From the NCBI GenBank assembly GCA_044238145.1, contig JBIIDT010000002.1, forward strand, positions 74,560-138,559: a stretch of 64,000 nt of DNA, written 5' to 3'. Position 1 is the stretch's first letter. Each line of letters opens with the position of its first letter. The notes beneath the pieces are model-generated. The model worked only from the letters and a program-made list of their open reading frames with translations. It was not told the origin of the DNA and made no database searches. Below, piece after piece: positions 18,631 through 27,134 of the stretch. Source of the DNA: QWPN01 sp044238145. Lineage in GTDB: Bacteria > Planctomycetota > Planctomycetia > Pirellulales > UBA1268. Position numbers and translations under genes: made by a program.

Positions 18631-19560
18631 TCAGTGGTCGTAGGCCTCGACGATCCGTTGCACCAGCGCGTGCCGGACGATGTCGGCGCCGCCGAGGGCG
18701 ACGTGGCCGCACCCCGGCACGCTCAGCAGACGCCGCATGGCGTCGACGAGGCCGCTGGTCCGGTCGGCGGGGAGGTCGATCTGCGTGGTGTCACCCGAGA
18801 TCACCATCTTCGAGCCGTGGCCCAGTCGCGTGAGGAACATCTTCATCTGGGAGACGGTCGTGTTCTGGGCCTCGTCGAGGATGATGAAGGCGTTGTTGAG
18901 CGTACGGCCGCGCATGTAGGCCAGCGGGATCATCTCCACGACGTCCTGCTCGGTGAGCCGCTTGAGGACGTCGTAGTCCATCATCTCGCGCATCGCATCC
19001 ATCAGCGGGCGCAGGTAGGGGTTGATCTTGGCCTGCAGGTCGCCGGGCAGGTAGCCGAGGCTCTCGCCCGCCTCCACGGCGGGCCGCACGAGCACGATCT
19101 TCCTGACCTGCTCGGCCCGCAACGCGGAGACGGCCATCGCCACTGCGAGGAACGTCTTGCCGCTGCCGGCGGGGCCCGTGCAGAGCACCACGTCGTGGTC
19201 GCGAATCGCCTGCACGTAGGCCGCCTGCCCGGCGGACTTGGGCGTGAACTGCTTCCCCGGCCGCGCCACCTCGATCGGGTCGTGCCGCGGCGGCGGCGTC
19301 TCGCCGGTAGCCACGGCGAGCAGCCGGGCGACCTCGTCGGGCTCGACCGCGCCGCGGTCACGGGCGATGCGATCGAGTTCCTCGAAGATCTCGGCCGCCC
19401 GGAGGACGGCCGGCTCCTCCCCCTCGATCTGGATCGCATCCTCGCGGGCCGACACGCCGACCCCGAGCGCGGAGCGGATCCGGCGGAGGTGCTGGTCTCG
19501 GGGACCGAAGATGGCGACGAGCCGCTTCGAGTCGACGACCGCGATGGACGTGCGGGGCAT
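18631..19560 (-). CDS. phoH: PhoH-like ATPase
   Basis: The 309-residue cytoplasmic protein carries a Walker A GPAGSGKT and Walker B FIILDEAQN, with VVISGDTTQ-like sensor MVISGDTTQIDLP. Upstream is a KH-like N-terminal segment (residues 1-90). PhoH-like proteins are linked to RNA metabolism and neighbour ybeY in many genomes, as here. The ATG at 19560 was chosen because the in-frame sequence further upstream belongs to the 172-base gap after cdsA and looks non-coding. That gap probably holds a promoter, so the phoH-to-lptE block may have its own transcript. Confidence 0.93.
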   Translation of the reverse strand: MPRTSIAVVDSKRLVAIFGPRDQHLRRIRSALGVGVSAREDAIQIEGEEPAVLRAAEIFEELDRIARDRGAVEPDEVARLLAVATGETPPPRHDPIEVARPGKQFTPKSAGQAAYVQAIRDHDVVLCTGPAGSGKTFLAVAMAVSALRAEQVRKIVLVRPAVEAGESLGYLPGDLQAKINPYLRPLMDAMREMMDYDVLKRLTEQDVVEMIPLAYMRGRTLNNAFIILDEAQNTTVSQMKMFLTRLGHGSKMVISGDTTQIDLPADRTSGLVDAMRRLLSVPGCGHVALGGADIVRHALVQRIVEAYDH

Positions 19561-19732
19561 CAAAGCCCGTCGGCCGCTGGTGCCGCCGACGGTCTCGGGG
19601 GAACGAAACCTCTGTCTATGAATATACCTCATGCCCGACCGCCCCCCCGGGAGCCTCAAACGTGCGTTTTCGCTGCTGAAAACCGAGGTGAGGGGTCGGC
19701 GAAAGCTCGAGGAGCCTATGGCCGCCGCGGCC

Positions 19733-20683
19733 TTACCCCGCCACCCACAAGAGCCAGGCCACGGGGGCGGCGAGGAGCAGCGCGTCCACGAGGTCGAGCA
19801 CGCCGCCGAGCCCGCCGAGCGAAGTGCCCGAGTCCTTGGCACCGAGATCGCGCTTAACGAGCGATTCGGCCAGGTCGCCGAGCATGCCCGCGGCGCCGAC
19901 GAGGATGCCGTAGGCGAGCCAGCCGCCCCAGGGCCGCCCCGCCGTCGGCCAGGGGATCCACTGGAACACGAGCCAGGCGACGGCCACCGCGGTGGCGAGC
20001 GATGCCGCGGCGCCCTCCCAGGTCTTGCCCGGGCTGAGCAAGGGTGCCATGCGGTGCCGGCCGACGAGCGAGCCGACCACGTAGGCGGCGATGTCGCCGG
20101 CCTTGACGACGGCCACCAGGCTGACGAGCGGGAGCATGCCGAGCGGTTCCACGGCGCCGTCCGGGCCGCGGCGATCGAGGAGCCGCAGGCCGACGAGGAA
20201 CGCCAGCGGGAGGCCGAGACCGACGGCCGCGGCCGCACCGGCCGCGGCGCGGCTGAGCACCTGTTCCCCGGGGCGATACCGGGCGACGCCCTCGACGAAG
20301 CAGGCGGCGACGGCCGCCATGCAGGCCGCGGCGACCCAGCCCAACGTCGCCGGCGACGCGCCGGCGGTGCCGGCGCCGGCCGCGGCCGCCATCACGATGC
20401 CGAGCGTGCCGGTGACGACGAGCGGATCGGCGACCGGGCGGCCGGCGGCCGCGAGGAGGGCGGAGAGTTCCCGGGCGCCGATCGCGGCCAGCAGGAAGGC
20501 GACGGGCAGGAGCCACCAGGCCGGGCGCGCGGCCCACAGCGCCGTGGCATCCGCCCAGGCGAGCGCCGCGAAGGCGGCGACGACGATCGCGGCCATGGCG
20601 GCCCGCTTCCCGAACGCGTTGCGGGCCGTGCGCCGGGCCGACGCGTGGGCATCCTGTTCCGGCGGTGAGGTCGAGTCGCTCAC
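19733..20683 (-). CDS. cdsA: Phosphatidate cytidylyltransferase
   Basis: The 316-residue integral membrane enzyme makes CDP-diacylglycerol from phosphatidate and CTP. There are about eight hydrophobic segments, and the C-terminal signature region SLVKRDLGAKDSG followed by GLGGVLDLVDAL. The canonical signature has H-G-G-x-x-D-R; here it reads L-G-G-V-L-D-L, so the His and Arg are replaced. The GTG start overlaps the uppS stop (GTGA), showing coupling of isoprenoid and phospholipid synthesis genes. A serine-rich, polar N-terminus of about 25 residues precedes the first helix. Confidence 0.88.
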   Translation of the reverse strand: MSDSTSPPEQDAHASARRTARNAFGKRAAMAAIVVAAFAALAWADATALWAARPAWWLLPVAFLLAAIGARELSALLAAAGRPVADPLVVTGTLGIVMAAAAGAGTAGASPATLGWVAAACMAAVAACFVEGVARYRPGEQVLSRAAAGAAAAVGLGLPLAFLVGLRLLDRRGPDGAVEPLGMLPLVSLVAVVKAGDIAAYVVGSLVGRHRMAPLLSPGKTWEGAAASLATAVAVAWLVFQWIPWPTAGRPWGGWLAYGILVGAAGMLGDLAESLVKRDLGAKDSGTSLGGLGGVLDLVDALLLAAPVAWLLWVAG

Positions 20684-21450
20684 GAGCAGGACAGGCCTCC
20701 AAACCGGCGGTCGCGGCGGGCGAAGGCGGCGATGGCCGCGTCGAGGTCCGCCTCCTTGAAGTCGGGCCAGGCCACGTCGGTGACCCACAGTTCGGCGTAG
20801 CTGATCTGCCACAGCAGGAAGTTGCTGATCCGCATCTCGCCGGCGGTGCGGATGAGGAGGTCCGGGTCGGGCATGCCCGCCGTGTCGAGCCGGGCGGAGA
20901 ACGCCTCCTCGTCGATCGCGGCGGGATCGAGCCGTCCCGCGACGGCCTCGGCGGCGATCCGCCGGGCGGCGTCGATGATCTCGCCCCGCGCGCCGTAATT
21001 GATGGCCAGGCACAGCCGCATGCCGTCGTTGGCGGCGCACATCGCGACGGTTCGGTCGAGTTCCGCGAGCGTCGTGTCGGGGATTCCCTCCCGCCGACCG
21101 ATCATCGCCATTCGGATCCGTTCCCGCATGAGGAGCGGCCGCTCCTCGATCATGTACTGCTCGAGGAGGTGCATGAGGAATTGCAGTTCGGACTCGGGCC
21201 GCCGCCAGTTCTCGCTCGACAGGCAGTAGAGCGTCAGTTGTCCGACGCCCAGTCTCGCGCAGTGCTCGGTGATCCGCCGGACGCTGTCGACGCCGTGGCG
21301 GTGCCCCTCGATGCGGGGCAGGCCGCGCTTCTGGGCCCAGCGGCCGTTGCCATCCATGATGATGGCGATGTGCCGCGGCGGGCCGCCGTCGTGGCCTTTC
21401 GCCGCAGGCTTCACGTCGTGGCCGGCGTCCGGGATGTGGGCTTGGGGCAT
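20680..21450 (-). CDS. uppS: Undecaprenyl diphosphate synthase
   Basis: The 256-residue cis-prenyltransferase makes the C55 carrier lipid for cell-wall and O-antigen synthesis. It shows IIMDGNGRWAQKRGLPRIEG with the catalytic Asp, SSENWRRP, and the C-terminal LLIRTAGEMRISNFLLWQ and SYAELW motifs. The ATG at 21450 lies inside the purA 3' end (40-base overlap), and GTGA joins it to cdsA. A short N-terminal extension (residues 1-24) precedes the conserved core. Confidence 0.95.
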   Translation of the reverse strand: MPQAHIPDAGHDVKPAAKGHDGGPPRHIAIIMDGNGRWAQKRGLPRIEGHRHGVDSVRRITEHCARLGVGQLTLYCLSSENWRRPESELQFLMHLLEQYMIEERPLLMRERIRMAMIGRREGIPDTTLAELDRTVAMCAANDGMRLCLAINYGARGEIIDAARRIAAEAVAGRLDPAAIDEEAFSARLDTAGMPDPDLLIRTAGEMRISNFLLWQISYAELWVTDVAWPDFKEADLDAAIAAFARRDRRFGGLSCS

Positions 21451-22757
21451 GGCGCGGCGCCGGGGCGGTCGATGAAGATCGTCTGGTCGCGGTCCGGTCC
21501 GACGGACGCGATGGTCACGCGCCGGCCGAGCAACTGGGCGAGGCGGTCGAGGTAGCGGCGGGCGTTGGCCGGCAGCGAGCCGTGGTCGCGGATGCCCGAG
21601 ATCTCCTCCGGCCAGCCGGGCAGCGTCTCGTAGATCGGCACCGCCCGCTTCAGGTCGTCCACGTGGCTGGGGAACTGCTCCACGCGGCGGCCGCCGATGT
21701 CGTAGGCGGTGCAGATTTTCAGCTCTTCGAAGCCGCCGAGCACGTCGAGAAGCATGACGGCGATCTCGTCCACGCCGGAGAGCCGCGCGGTGTACCGCGT
21801 GGCCACGGCGTCGAACCAGCCGCACCGCCGCGGTCGCCGGGTCACGGTGCCATACTCGTTGCCGCGGTCACGGAGCCGCTGGCCGGTGGCGTTGTCCTGC
21901 TCGGTGGGCAGCGGGCCGCCGCCGACGCGGGTGGAGTAGGCCTTCACGACGCCGATCACGCGGTCGACCCAGCGGCCGGGCACGCCCGAGCCGCTCGGCA
22001 CGCCGAGTCCCGAGGAGTTGGAACTCGTGACGTAGGGGTAGGTGCCGTGGTCGACGTCGAGCATCGCCCCCTGGGCCCCCTCGAAGAGCAGGCGGCGGCC
22101 GGCCTCGACGGCGTCGAGCAGGAAGGCGGTCGTGTCGGTGACGAACGGCCGCAGCCGCTCGGCGTGGGCGGCGTAGCGGGCGAAGATGTCCGCGGCGTCG
22201 AGCGGCTCCGGGCCGGCATCGGCGGACTGCCAGGCGGCGAGCATCCGGTTCTTGATGCCGGCGATGTGCTCCACCTTCTCGCGAAAGCCCTCGCGGTACA
22301 GATCGCCGAGGCGGATGGCCAGCGCCCGGCCCACCTTGTCGCGGTAGCAGGGGCCGATGCCGCGGCCCGTCGTGCCGATCGCCTCGCCGCCGGCCACGCT
22401 GGCGTTGAGCAGCCGGTCCTCGGCCATATGCCAGGGGAAGACGACGTGGGCCCGGTCGCTGATCCGCAGCCGGCTGGCCACGTCGACGCCGCGGGATTCG
22501 AGCCCGTCGATCTCGCCGATCACGCTCGCCGGGTCGAGTACCACGCCGCCGGTGACCACGCAGGCCACGCCGTCGCGGAGGATGCCGCTGGGGATGAGCG
22601 AGAGCTTCCAGGTCTGGCCGCCGGAAACCACGGTGTGCCCGGCGTTGGAACCGCCCGCGTAGCGGACGACGATCTCGTGGTCCTCAGTGAGGATGTCGAC
22701 GAGTTTGCCCTTGGCCTCGTCGCCCCATTGCAGACCGATGACGCATGTGCCGGGCAC
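21411..22757 (-). CDS. purA: Adenylosuccinate synthetase
   Basis: The 448-residue enzyme joins IMP and aspartate using GTP in AMP synthesis. It starts at a GTG and shows GLQWGDEAKGKLVDIL at the nucleotide-binding N-terminus (Ala replaces the usual Gly of GDEGKGK), GSNAGHTVV, TTGRGIGPCY and the C-terminal ETLPGWPEEI. Length is slightly above the family's 430 residues because the last 25 residues overlap uppS. It heads the long minus-strand run; the 135 bases upstream, shared with the divergent pseudouridine synthase gene, probably hold both promoters. Confidence 0.95.
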   Translation of the reverse strand: MPGTCVIGLQWGDEAKGKLVDILTEDHEIVVRYAGGSNAGHTVVSGGQTWKLSLIPSGILRDGVACVVTGGVVLDPASVIGEIDGLESRGVDVASRLRISDRAHVVFPWHMAEDRLLNASVAGGEAIGTTGRGIGPCYRDKVGRALAIRLGDLYREGFREKVEHIAGIKNRMLAAWQSADAGPEPLDAADIFARYAAHAERLRPFVTDTTAFLLDAVEAGRRLLFEGAQGAMLDVDHGTYPYVTSSNSSGLGVPSGSGVPGRWVDRVIGVVKAYSTRVGGGPLPTEQDNATGQRLRDRGNEYGTVTRRPRRCGWFDAVATRYTARLSGVDEIAVMLLDVLGGFEELKICTAYDIGGRRVEQFPSHVDDLKRAVPIYETLPGWPEEISGIRDHGSLPANARRYLDRLAQLLGRRVTIASVGPDRDQTIFIDRPGAAPCPKPTSRTPATT

Positions 22758-22892
22758 GGCGGAGGATCCTCACGGAGCCGGGAAATCGCGGAGGCTGCTG
22801 ACGTGAGACCTCCCCACAGAGTGTAAAACCGCGAAAAACCCGGTCAAGGCATGGATTTTGATCGCGGCGGAGGCGACCATGAACCCCTTCCG

Positions 22893-23900
22893 ATGAAACG
22901 TCAGCCCGGCCCCGCCCACCACGTGACCGCCGCCGACCGCGGCCAGACGCTCGCGGCCTTCCTCCGCGCGCGGCTCGGCGGGGCGAGCTGGTCGCGGGTG
23001 CAGAAGCTCGTGCGGTCGCGGCACGTGCTCGTCCACGGCAACATCTGCACCGACGTGGCGCGACGGCTGAAGGAAGGGGAGGTCGTCAAGGTGCTCGACG
23101 TGGCGGCGGCGCCCCTGCCGCGGGCCGACGACGTGCGGGTCGTGCACGTGGACGACGACGTGGTCGTCGTCGACAAGCCGCCGGGCCTGACCACGACGCG
23201 CCATCACGAGGAGGCGTCGTGGCCCGCCAAACGCCGCCAGTTGCAGCCCACGCTCGAGGAACTCGTGCCCGACGCGATCGGCCGGCACCTCGCGGCCCGG
23301 TCCGCCGGACGGCCGCGACCCGGCGGCAAGGCGGCCCGCCGCCGGGTGCCGCCCGTGCGGGCGGTGCATCGCATCGACCGCGAGACGAGCGGCCTGGTCG
23401 TGTTCGCACGGAACGTGCCGGCCGGGCGGATCCTCGCCGAGCAGTTCCGGCTCCACACGACGCACCGCCGGTATCTCGCCCTCGTGGTGGGCCGGATGGG
23501 CAAGGGCACGATCCGTTCGCACCTCCTCCGCGATCGGGGCGACGGTCGCCGCGGCTCGGTCGAAGGCGAGGAGGGCAAGCTGGCGGTCACGCACGTGTCC
23601 CCGGTCGAGCACTTCGGCGACGCCTACACGCTGATGGAATGCCGCCTCGAGACGGGACGCACCCACCAGATCCGCATCCACATGACCGAGAGCGGCCACA
23701 CTCTGTGCGGCGAGCGGGTCTACGTGCCGACGCGGCGTGGCGGGCCGGAGGACCATTCGCGGGCGCCGCGGGTGATGCTCCATGCCGCCGAACTCGGCTT
23801 CGTGCACCCGGTGAGCGGCGCGGAGTTGCGATTCACGAGCCCGCTGCCGGCCGACATGCAGAAGGTGTTGGCCGCACTCCGCAAGGCGCATTCGCCGTAG
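22893..23900 (+). CDS. RluA/RluD family 23S rRNA pseudouridine synthase
   Basis: The protein has 335 residues from the ATG at 22893. It has an N-terminal S4 RNA-binding domain (QTLAAFLRARLGGASWSRVQ, SRHVLVHGNICTD), then the catalytic core with HRIDRETSGLVVFAR containing the catalytic Asp, and ETGRTHQIRIHM. A loop of about 40 residues is inserted before the catalytic motif. An earlier ATG at 22851 is in frame but adds a stretch that looks non-coding. A five-codon reading frame (22879-22896) with a good ribosome binding site at 22866-22873 ends by overlapping the ATG at 22893, so translation may be coupled to it. The exact target uridine is unknown. Confidence 0.85.
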   Translation: MKRQPGPAHHVTAADRGQTLAAFLRARLGGASWSRVQKLVRSRHVLVHGNICTDVARRLKEGEVVKVLDVAAAPLPRADDVRVVHVDDDVVVVDKPPGLTTTRHHEEASWPAKRRQLQPTLEELVPDAIGRHLAARSAGRPRPGGKAARRRVPPVRAVHRIDRETSGLVVFARNVPAGRILAEQFRLHTTHRRYLALVVGRMGKGTIRSHLLRDRGDGRRGSVEGEEGKLAVTHVSPVEHFGDAYTLMECRLETGRTHQIRIHMTESGHTLCGERVYVPTRRGGPEDHSRAPRVMLHAAELGFVHPVSGAELRFTSPLPADMQKVLAALRKAHSP

Positions 23901-23903
23901 CCG

Positions 23904-24926
23904 CTAAGGCAGCGCGAGCGCCTCGCTGCCGGCCCGCGTGGCAGCGGCCTTCCAGACGGCCGGGTCCACGCCGTCCTCGACGAACCGCACCGCGCCGTCG
24001 GCGAGGGCCACGTTCACGCCCCCGGGGTGCCGGCTGCGGGCCGCCCGCCAGCCATAACCGGCGTACATCCTGGAAAGGTCGGCCGTACTCATCAGGGCCG
24101 CCAGGCAGTCGAGCGCCGGGTCGTTGGGCCGCCGGGCGTGGTTGTACAGTGTCGTGCGGTACTCGCCATTGGCCCACGAGAACCCCCGCAGGTCGGTGAA
24201 GTTGTAGTAGAAGGGACGGCTGCAGGCCGCGTCGGTAAGCGGCGCCGCGAACACGAAGCCGTAGCCGGTCGCGGCGTCGATGCCGGCGGCGGTCCGGCCC
24301 GCGACCGGGCCGCCGCCGAGCGGGCTCTCGGCGAACGCCACCGTCTTGGACAGCCCGTCGGTGACGTCCTTGGGCCGGATGCGGGAGTTGATGAAGAACA
24401 GCCCGTCGGCATCGAACGGCGTGCCGCCGCCCGCTCCGCTGCCGGCGCAGCCGGCATAGTTCGTGGGCCCGAAGAGCTCCGAGACCGCGGTCATGCGGTC
24501 CGCCGGGCAGAGAAACAGGGGCACCGTGAGCTTGACGATCGGCTTGTTCTGCGGTGCGATCGCTTCCGGTCCGAGCCCGATGTAGAGCGGCACCGACAGA
24601 TCCAGGCCGCGGAGGAGCCGCTCCTCCTCGTAGTACGGCGCCAGGTGGGCGAGGAGCGACCAGCGGAAGAACTGGTGCGGAAAATCCGGCCGCTCCTCCC
24701 ACTGCCGCGACTCCGCGCCGATCGGATACCGGCCGCGGGCCGTCTCGTGGATGCCCGCCGCCAGGGCGATCTGCCGCAGGTTGTTCGTGCAGCTCGTCCG
24801 CCGGGCGGCCTCGCGGGCCGTCTGCACGGCCGGGATCAGGACGGCGACGAGCGTGCCGAGAATGGCGACGACGACGAGGAGTTCGACGAGCGTGACGCCG
24901 CGCCGCCGTGGCTTCATCGCGGACAT
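23904..24926 (-). CDS. DUF1559 protein with type IV pilin-like N-terminus
   Basis: The 340-residue protein begins with a prepilin-type leader: RRRGVTLVELLVVVAILG, where cleavage would fall after Gly and the mature Glu is at position 5. A long hydrophobic helix follows, and then the DUF1559 domain (AREAARRTSCTNNLRQIALA, MTAVSELFGPTNYAGCAG) that ends in the typical HPGGVNVALADGAVRFV. These proteins occur in dozens of copies in planctomycetes and are thought to be surface or pseudopilus subunits. The start at 24926 has GGAGG about 11 bases upstream; the alternative ATG at 24917 overlaps the preceding stop (ATGA). Either way it is translationally coupled to the PEP-CTERM gene. Confidence 0.85.
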   Translation of the reverse strand: MSAMKPRRRGVTLVELLVVVAILGTLVAVLIPAVQTAREAARRTSCTNNLRQIALAAGIHETARGRYPIGAESRQWEERPDFPHQFFRWSLLAHLAPYYEEERLLRGLDLSVPLYIGLGPEAIAPQNKPIVKLTVPLFLCPADRMTAVSELFGPTNYAGCAGSGAGGGTPFDADGLFFINSRIRPKDVTDGLSKTVAFAESPLGGGPVAGRTAAGIDAATGYGFVFAAPLTDAACSRPFYYNFTDLRGFSWANGEYRTTLYNHARRPNDPALDCLAALMSTADLSRMYAGYGWRAARSRHPGGVNVALADGAVRFVEDGVDPAVWKAAATRAGSEALALP

Positions 24927-25912
24927 GCGGCCCGCCGCCTCCGCATCCAGCCGCCGACGCACGCCATGCCCACTGCGCCCAGCAGGGCCGCCGACGGTTC
25001 CGGCACCGGGGCCACCGTGATGCCGCCGATCGTGCCCAGGCCGGAGTTGAAGGTGGCGCCAGAACTCCCCGCGGCATCGAACTGGTAGATCGCACCGGCG
25101 CCGCCGGCGCTGCCCACGAGCAGTCCGCCATCGGAAAGCAGGGCCAGCGGCGACGCTCCGTACAGCACGCCGGTCGTGGCGAACGACACCGTCGAGTCAT
25201 TGGTCAGATTGGTCCGCAGCACCGCGCCACTCATGATGCTCGCGGTGTAGAGCGTCGTGCCGCTGATCGCAAGACCGGTCGGCCCGAGCAGGCCGCTGGC
25301 CGTGCCGCCGGTGATCACCTCGCCGACGTACGCCCCGAGGGCGTCGAACCGCTTCACGGGGCCGCTGGCGTTGCCGGAGACGTAGGTCTGATCGCTCACG
25401 TACAGCGTTCCGTCGGCGGCCAGGGCCAGCCCGGGGCTGCTCGCAAGACTGCCGCCCGACGTGTAATCGCTCACCGCGATGACGCCGCCGGTCGCATTGG
25501 CGATCTTCACGATCGGTCCAGTGTTGCCGTAGAAGGGATTGCGGCCGACGAGCAGATCGTTGCCCTTGAAGGCAAGCGACCCGGGGACGACGCTGAAGTC
25601 GGTGAACGTGTGCACCGTAGAGAGCGTGTTCGTCGTGAGATCGAGCCGGCGCACGCTGGGGGCGACGGATGAAAGGTCGCCGGATTCGCCGACGTAAAGA
25701 TTTCCGTCGGGTCCCAAAGCGAGTCCGGCGGCGAAGGTGAGCACCCCGGTTCCCGACAGCGTCACGACCGTGCCAGCTGGATTCGCCGAGTCGTAGCGGA
25801 TGATGCGGCCGTCGTTGTTGCTGACGGCGTAGACGATGTCGGCGGCCGCGCGGGGGGCGCCGGCGGCAACAAGGGCGAGGGCGACGACGAAACCGGCGAA
25901 GACACGGTGCAT
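24914..25912 (-). CDS. Exported PEP-CTERM protein with beta-propeller-like repeats
   Basis: The 332-residue protein has a signal peptide (VFAGFVVALALVAAGAPRAAA), repeated strands of NHL/SMP-30-like propeller type (ALGPDGNLYVGESGDL, LALAADGTLYVSDQT, LGPTGLAISGTTLYTA), and a C-terminal sorting tail made of VPEPSAALLGAVG, a hydrophobic helix and RRRR. PEP-CTERM proteins are recognised by exosortase (not in this window) and usually end up in an extracellular matrix or surface layer. It overlaps the DUF1559 gene by 13 bases, and the two are probably expressed together. Confidence 0.85.
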   Translation of the reverse strand: MHRVFAGFVVALALVAAGAPRAAADIVYAVSNNDGRIIRYDSANPAGTVVTLSGTGVLTFAAGLALGPDGNLYVGESGDLSSVAPSVRRLDLTTNTLSTVHTFTDFSVVPGSLAFKGNDLLVGRNPFYGNTGPIVKIANATGGVIAVSDYTSGGSLASSPGLALAADGTLYVSDQTYVSGNASGPVKRFDALGAYVGEVITGGTASGLLGPTGLAISGTTLYTASIMSGAVLRTNLTNDSTVSFATTGVLYGASPLALLSDGGLLVGSAGGAGAIYQFDAAGSSGATFNSGLGTIGGITVAPVPEPSAALLGAVGMACVGGWMRRRRAACPR

Positions 25913-26135
25913 GACGGACTCCGGAGGGCGGCGGCTGCATCGCGGGGCGACGTGGCCGAACGGGGGAACGGGTGAACGCGGGATGCGGAGAGGACGCGGG
26001 ATCGCCCGGAGGCGAGTGGCGTCGGCATCAGGAAAACCGGCGGCGGCGAGGCGACGACGGTCAGCGGTTCACGAGCGGCTCCCGGGAGATCCTCAGAGTC
26101 TAGCGGCGCCACGGGGCGGGCGAAAGTCCGCGAAA

Positions 26136-26206
26136 TTGCCCGACTAGGATTCGAACCTAGACAAAGGGAACCAAAATCCCTTGTGCTACCGTTACACCAT
26201 CGGGCA
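26136..26206 (-). tRNA. tRNA-Gln (anticodon TTG)
   Basis: On the minus strand the acceptor stem TGCCCGA pairs with TCGGGCA. The anticodon stem AGGGA/TCCCT encloses the 7-base loop TTTTGGT, giving anticodon TTG, and the T-arm contains GGTTCGAATCC. The 3' CCA is not encoded. It lies between two PEP-CTERM genes and is transcribed in the same direction as both. Confidence 0.93.
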
Positions 26207-26298
26207 GGCCGCCCTCCAGCATACCGCGCGAGGATGATGGCCCCGAGACCGCGGGCGGCCGGTGCCCGCCTGGAGCCGGGGGCGAGAGCCCGACGGTG

Positions 26299-27042
26299 CT
26301 ACCGCCGCCGTCGCCGCCACGCCGCTGTGCCGGCGAGGGCGACTCCTGCCAGGGCGAGGGCGATGGCCGACGGCTCCGGCACCTCCTGGATGCCGTCGTA
26401 GGTCTCGCCGCTGCCGGGCTCGAAGCCGTCGTTGTCGGCGTCGAGGGCGACGTCGCCGTTGATCGTGGATGACTCCGTCATGGTGACGGCCTACAGTTCG
26501 CCGACCACGTTCGCCATCTTCGTGCCGAAGCCGCCCGTGTTGCCGCCGTTGCCCTCCGCCCAGATGCGGAAGAAGAAGACGCTCGGGGTGGTGCCGATCG
26601 TCTGGGCGACCGTGAAGGCCGGGCCGGTCAGCGTGACCGACGGGAAGCCGGACGTCGGCACCGAACTGTTCGGGATCGTGACCGTCGTCAGCGCGTCGGC
26701 CAGCGCGGGATTGGGACGGGAGAGGATGTCCCCCGTCCAAAGCGAGGCCCGCAGCGTGTTGCCGGTCGCAGTGTTCGACTTCTGTGAGGCGGATAATTGC
26801 ACCTCGAACCCGTCGAAGGTGGCCGATCCGGACGCCGTGGACAGCCGGAACTGGTAGTCGCGGTAGGAGTTGTTTGACGGCCAGGTCGCGATGCCGCCGG
26901 ACAGCGTCGTGCCGTAGACGTTGAGGTTCGACGTCGTGCCGAAGGGGTCGACGTTGATCGTGATGATCTCGGCCCGGACGACCTGCAGGGCCAGGGCCGA
27001 CGCGAGTCCGCACAGCAGGGCCGTGGAGCGAGGGGGGAACAT
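26299..27042 (-). pseudogene. PEP-CTERM protein gene interrupted by an in-frame TAG
   Basis: Reading from the ATG at 27042, a signal peptide (TALLCGLASALALQVVRA) is followed by a beta-rich domain ending at the TAG at 26491-26493. The same frame continues without interruption through AVTMTESSTINGDV to 26299 and ends in a textbook PEP-CTERM tail: EVPEPSAIALALAG, hydrophobic helix, RRRRR. Read through, the product is about 247 residues; read as two frames, the exported part lacks its sorting signal and the tail lacks an export signal. A single C-to-T change of CAG to TAG would explain it. No frameshift is needed. It may be a recent nonsense mutation, a sequence error, or stop readthrough. Confidence 0.8.
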
Positions 27043-27134
27043 GCGGGCCTCGAGGTGGGAGGTGCGGGCCGGAGGGCGATGAAAGAGACTACCGGAGGCC
27101 GCCGGGGACCGCAATTTCTCGGTGTCCGACGTCA

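Noticed and set aside
16263..18833. An 856-codon plus-strand open frame opposite pgpH.
   Set aside because: It is an antisense shadow with low-complexity composition; pgpH has clear HD and membrane motifs on the minus strand.
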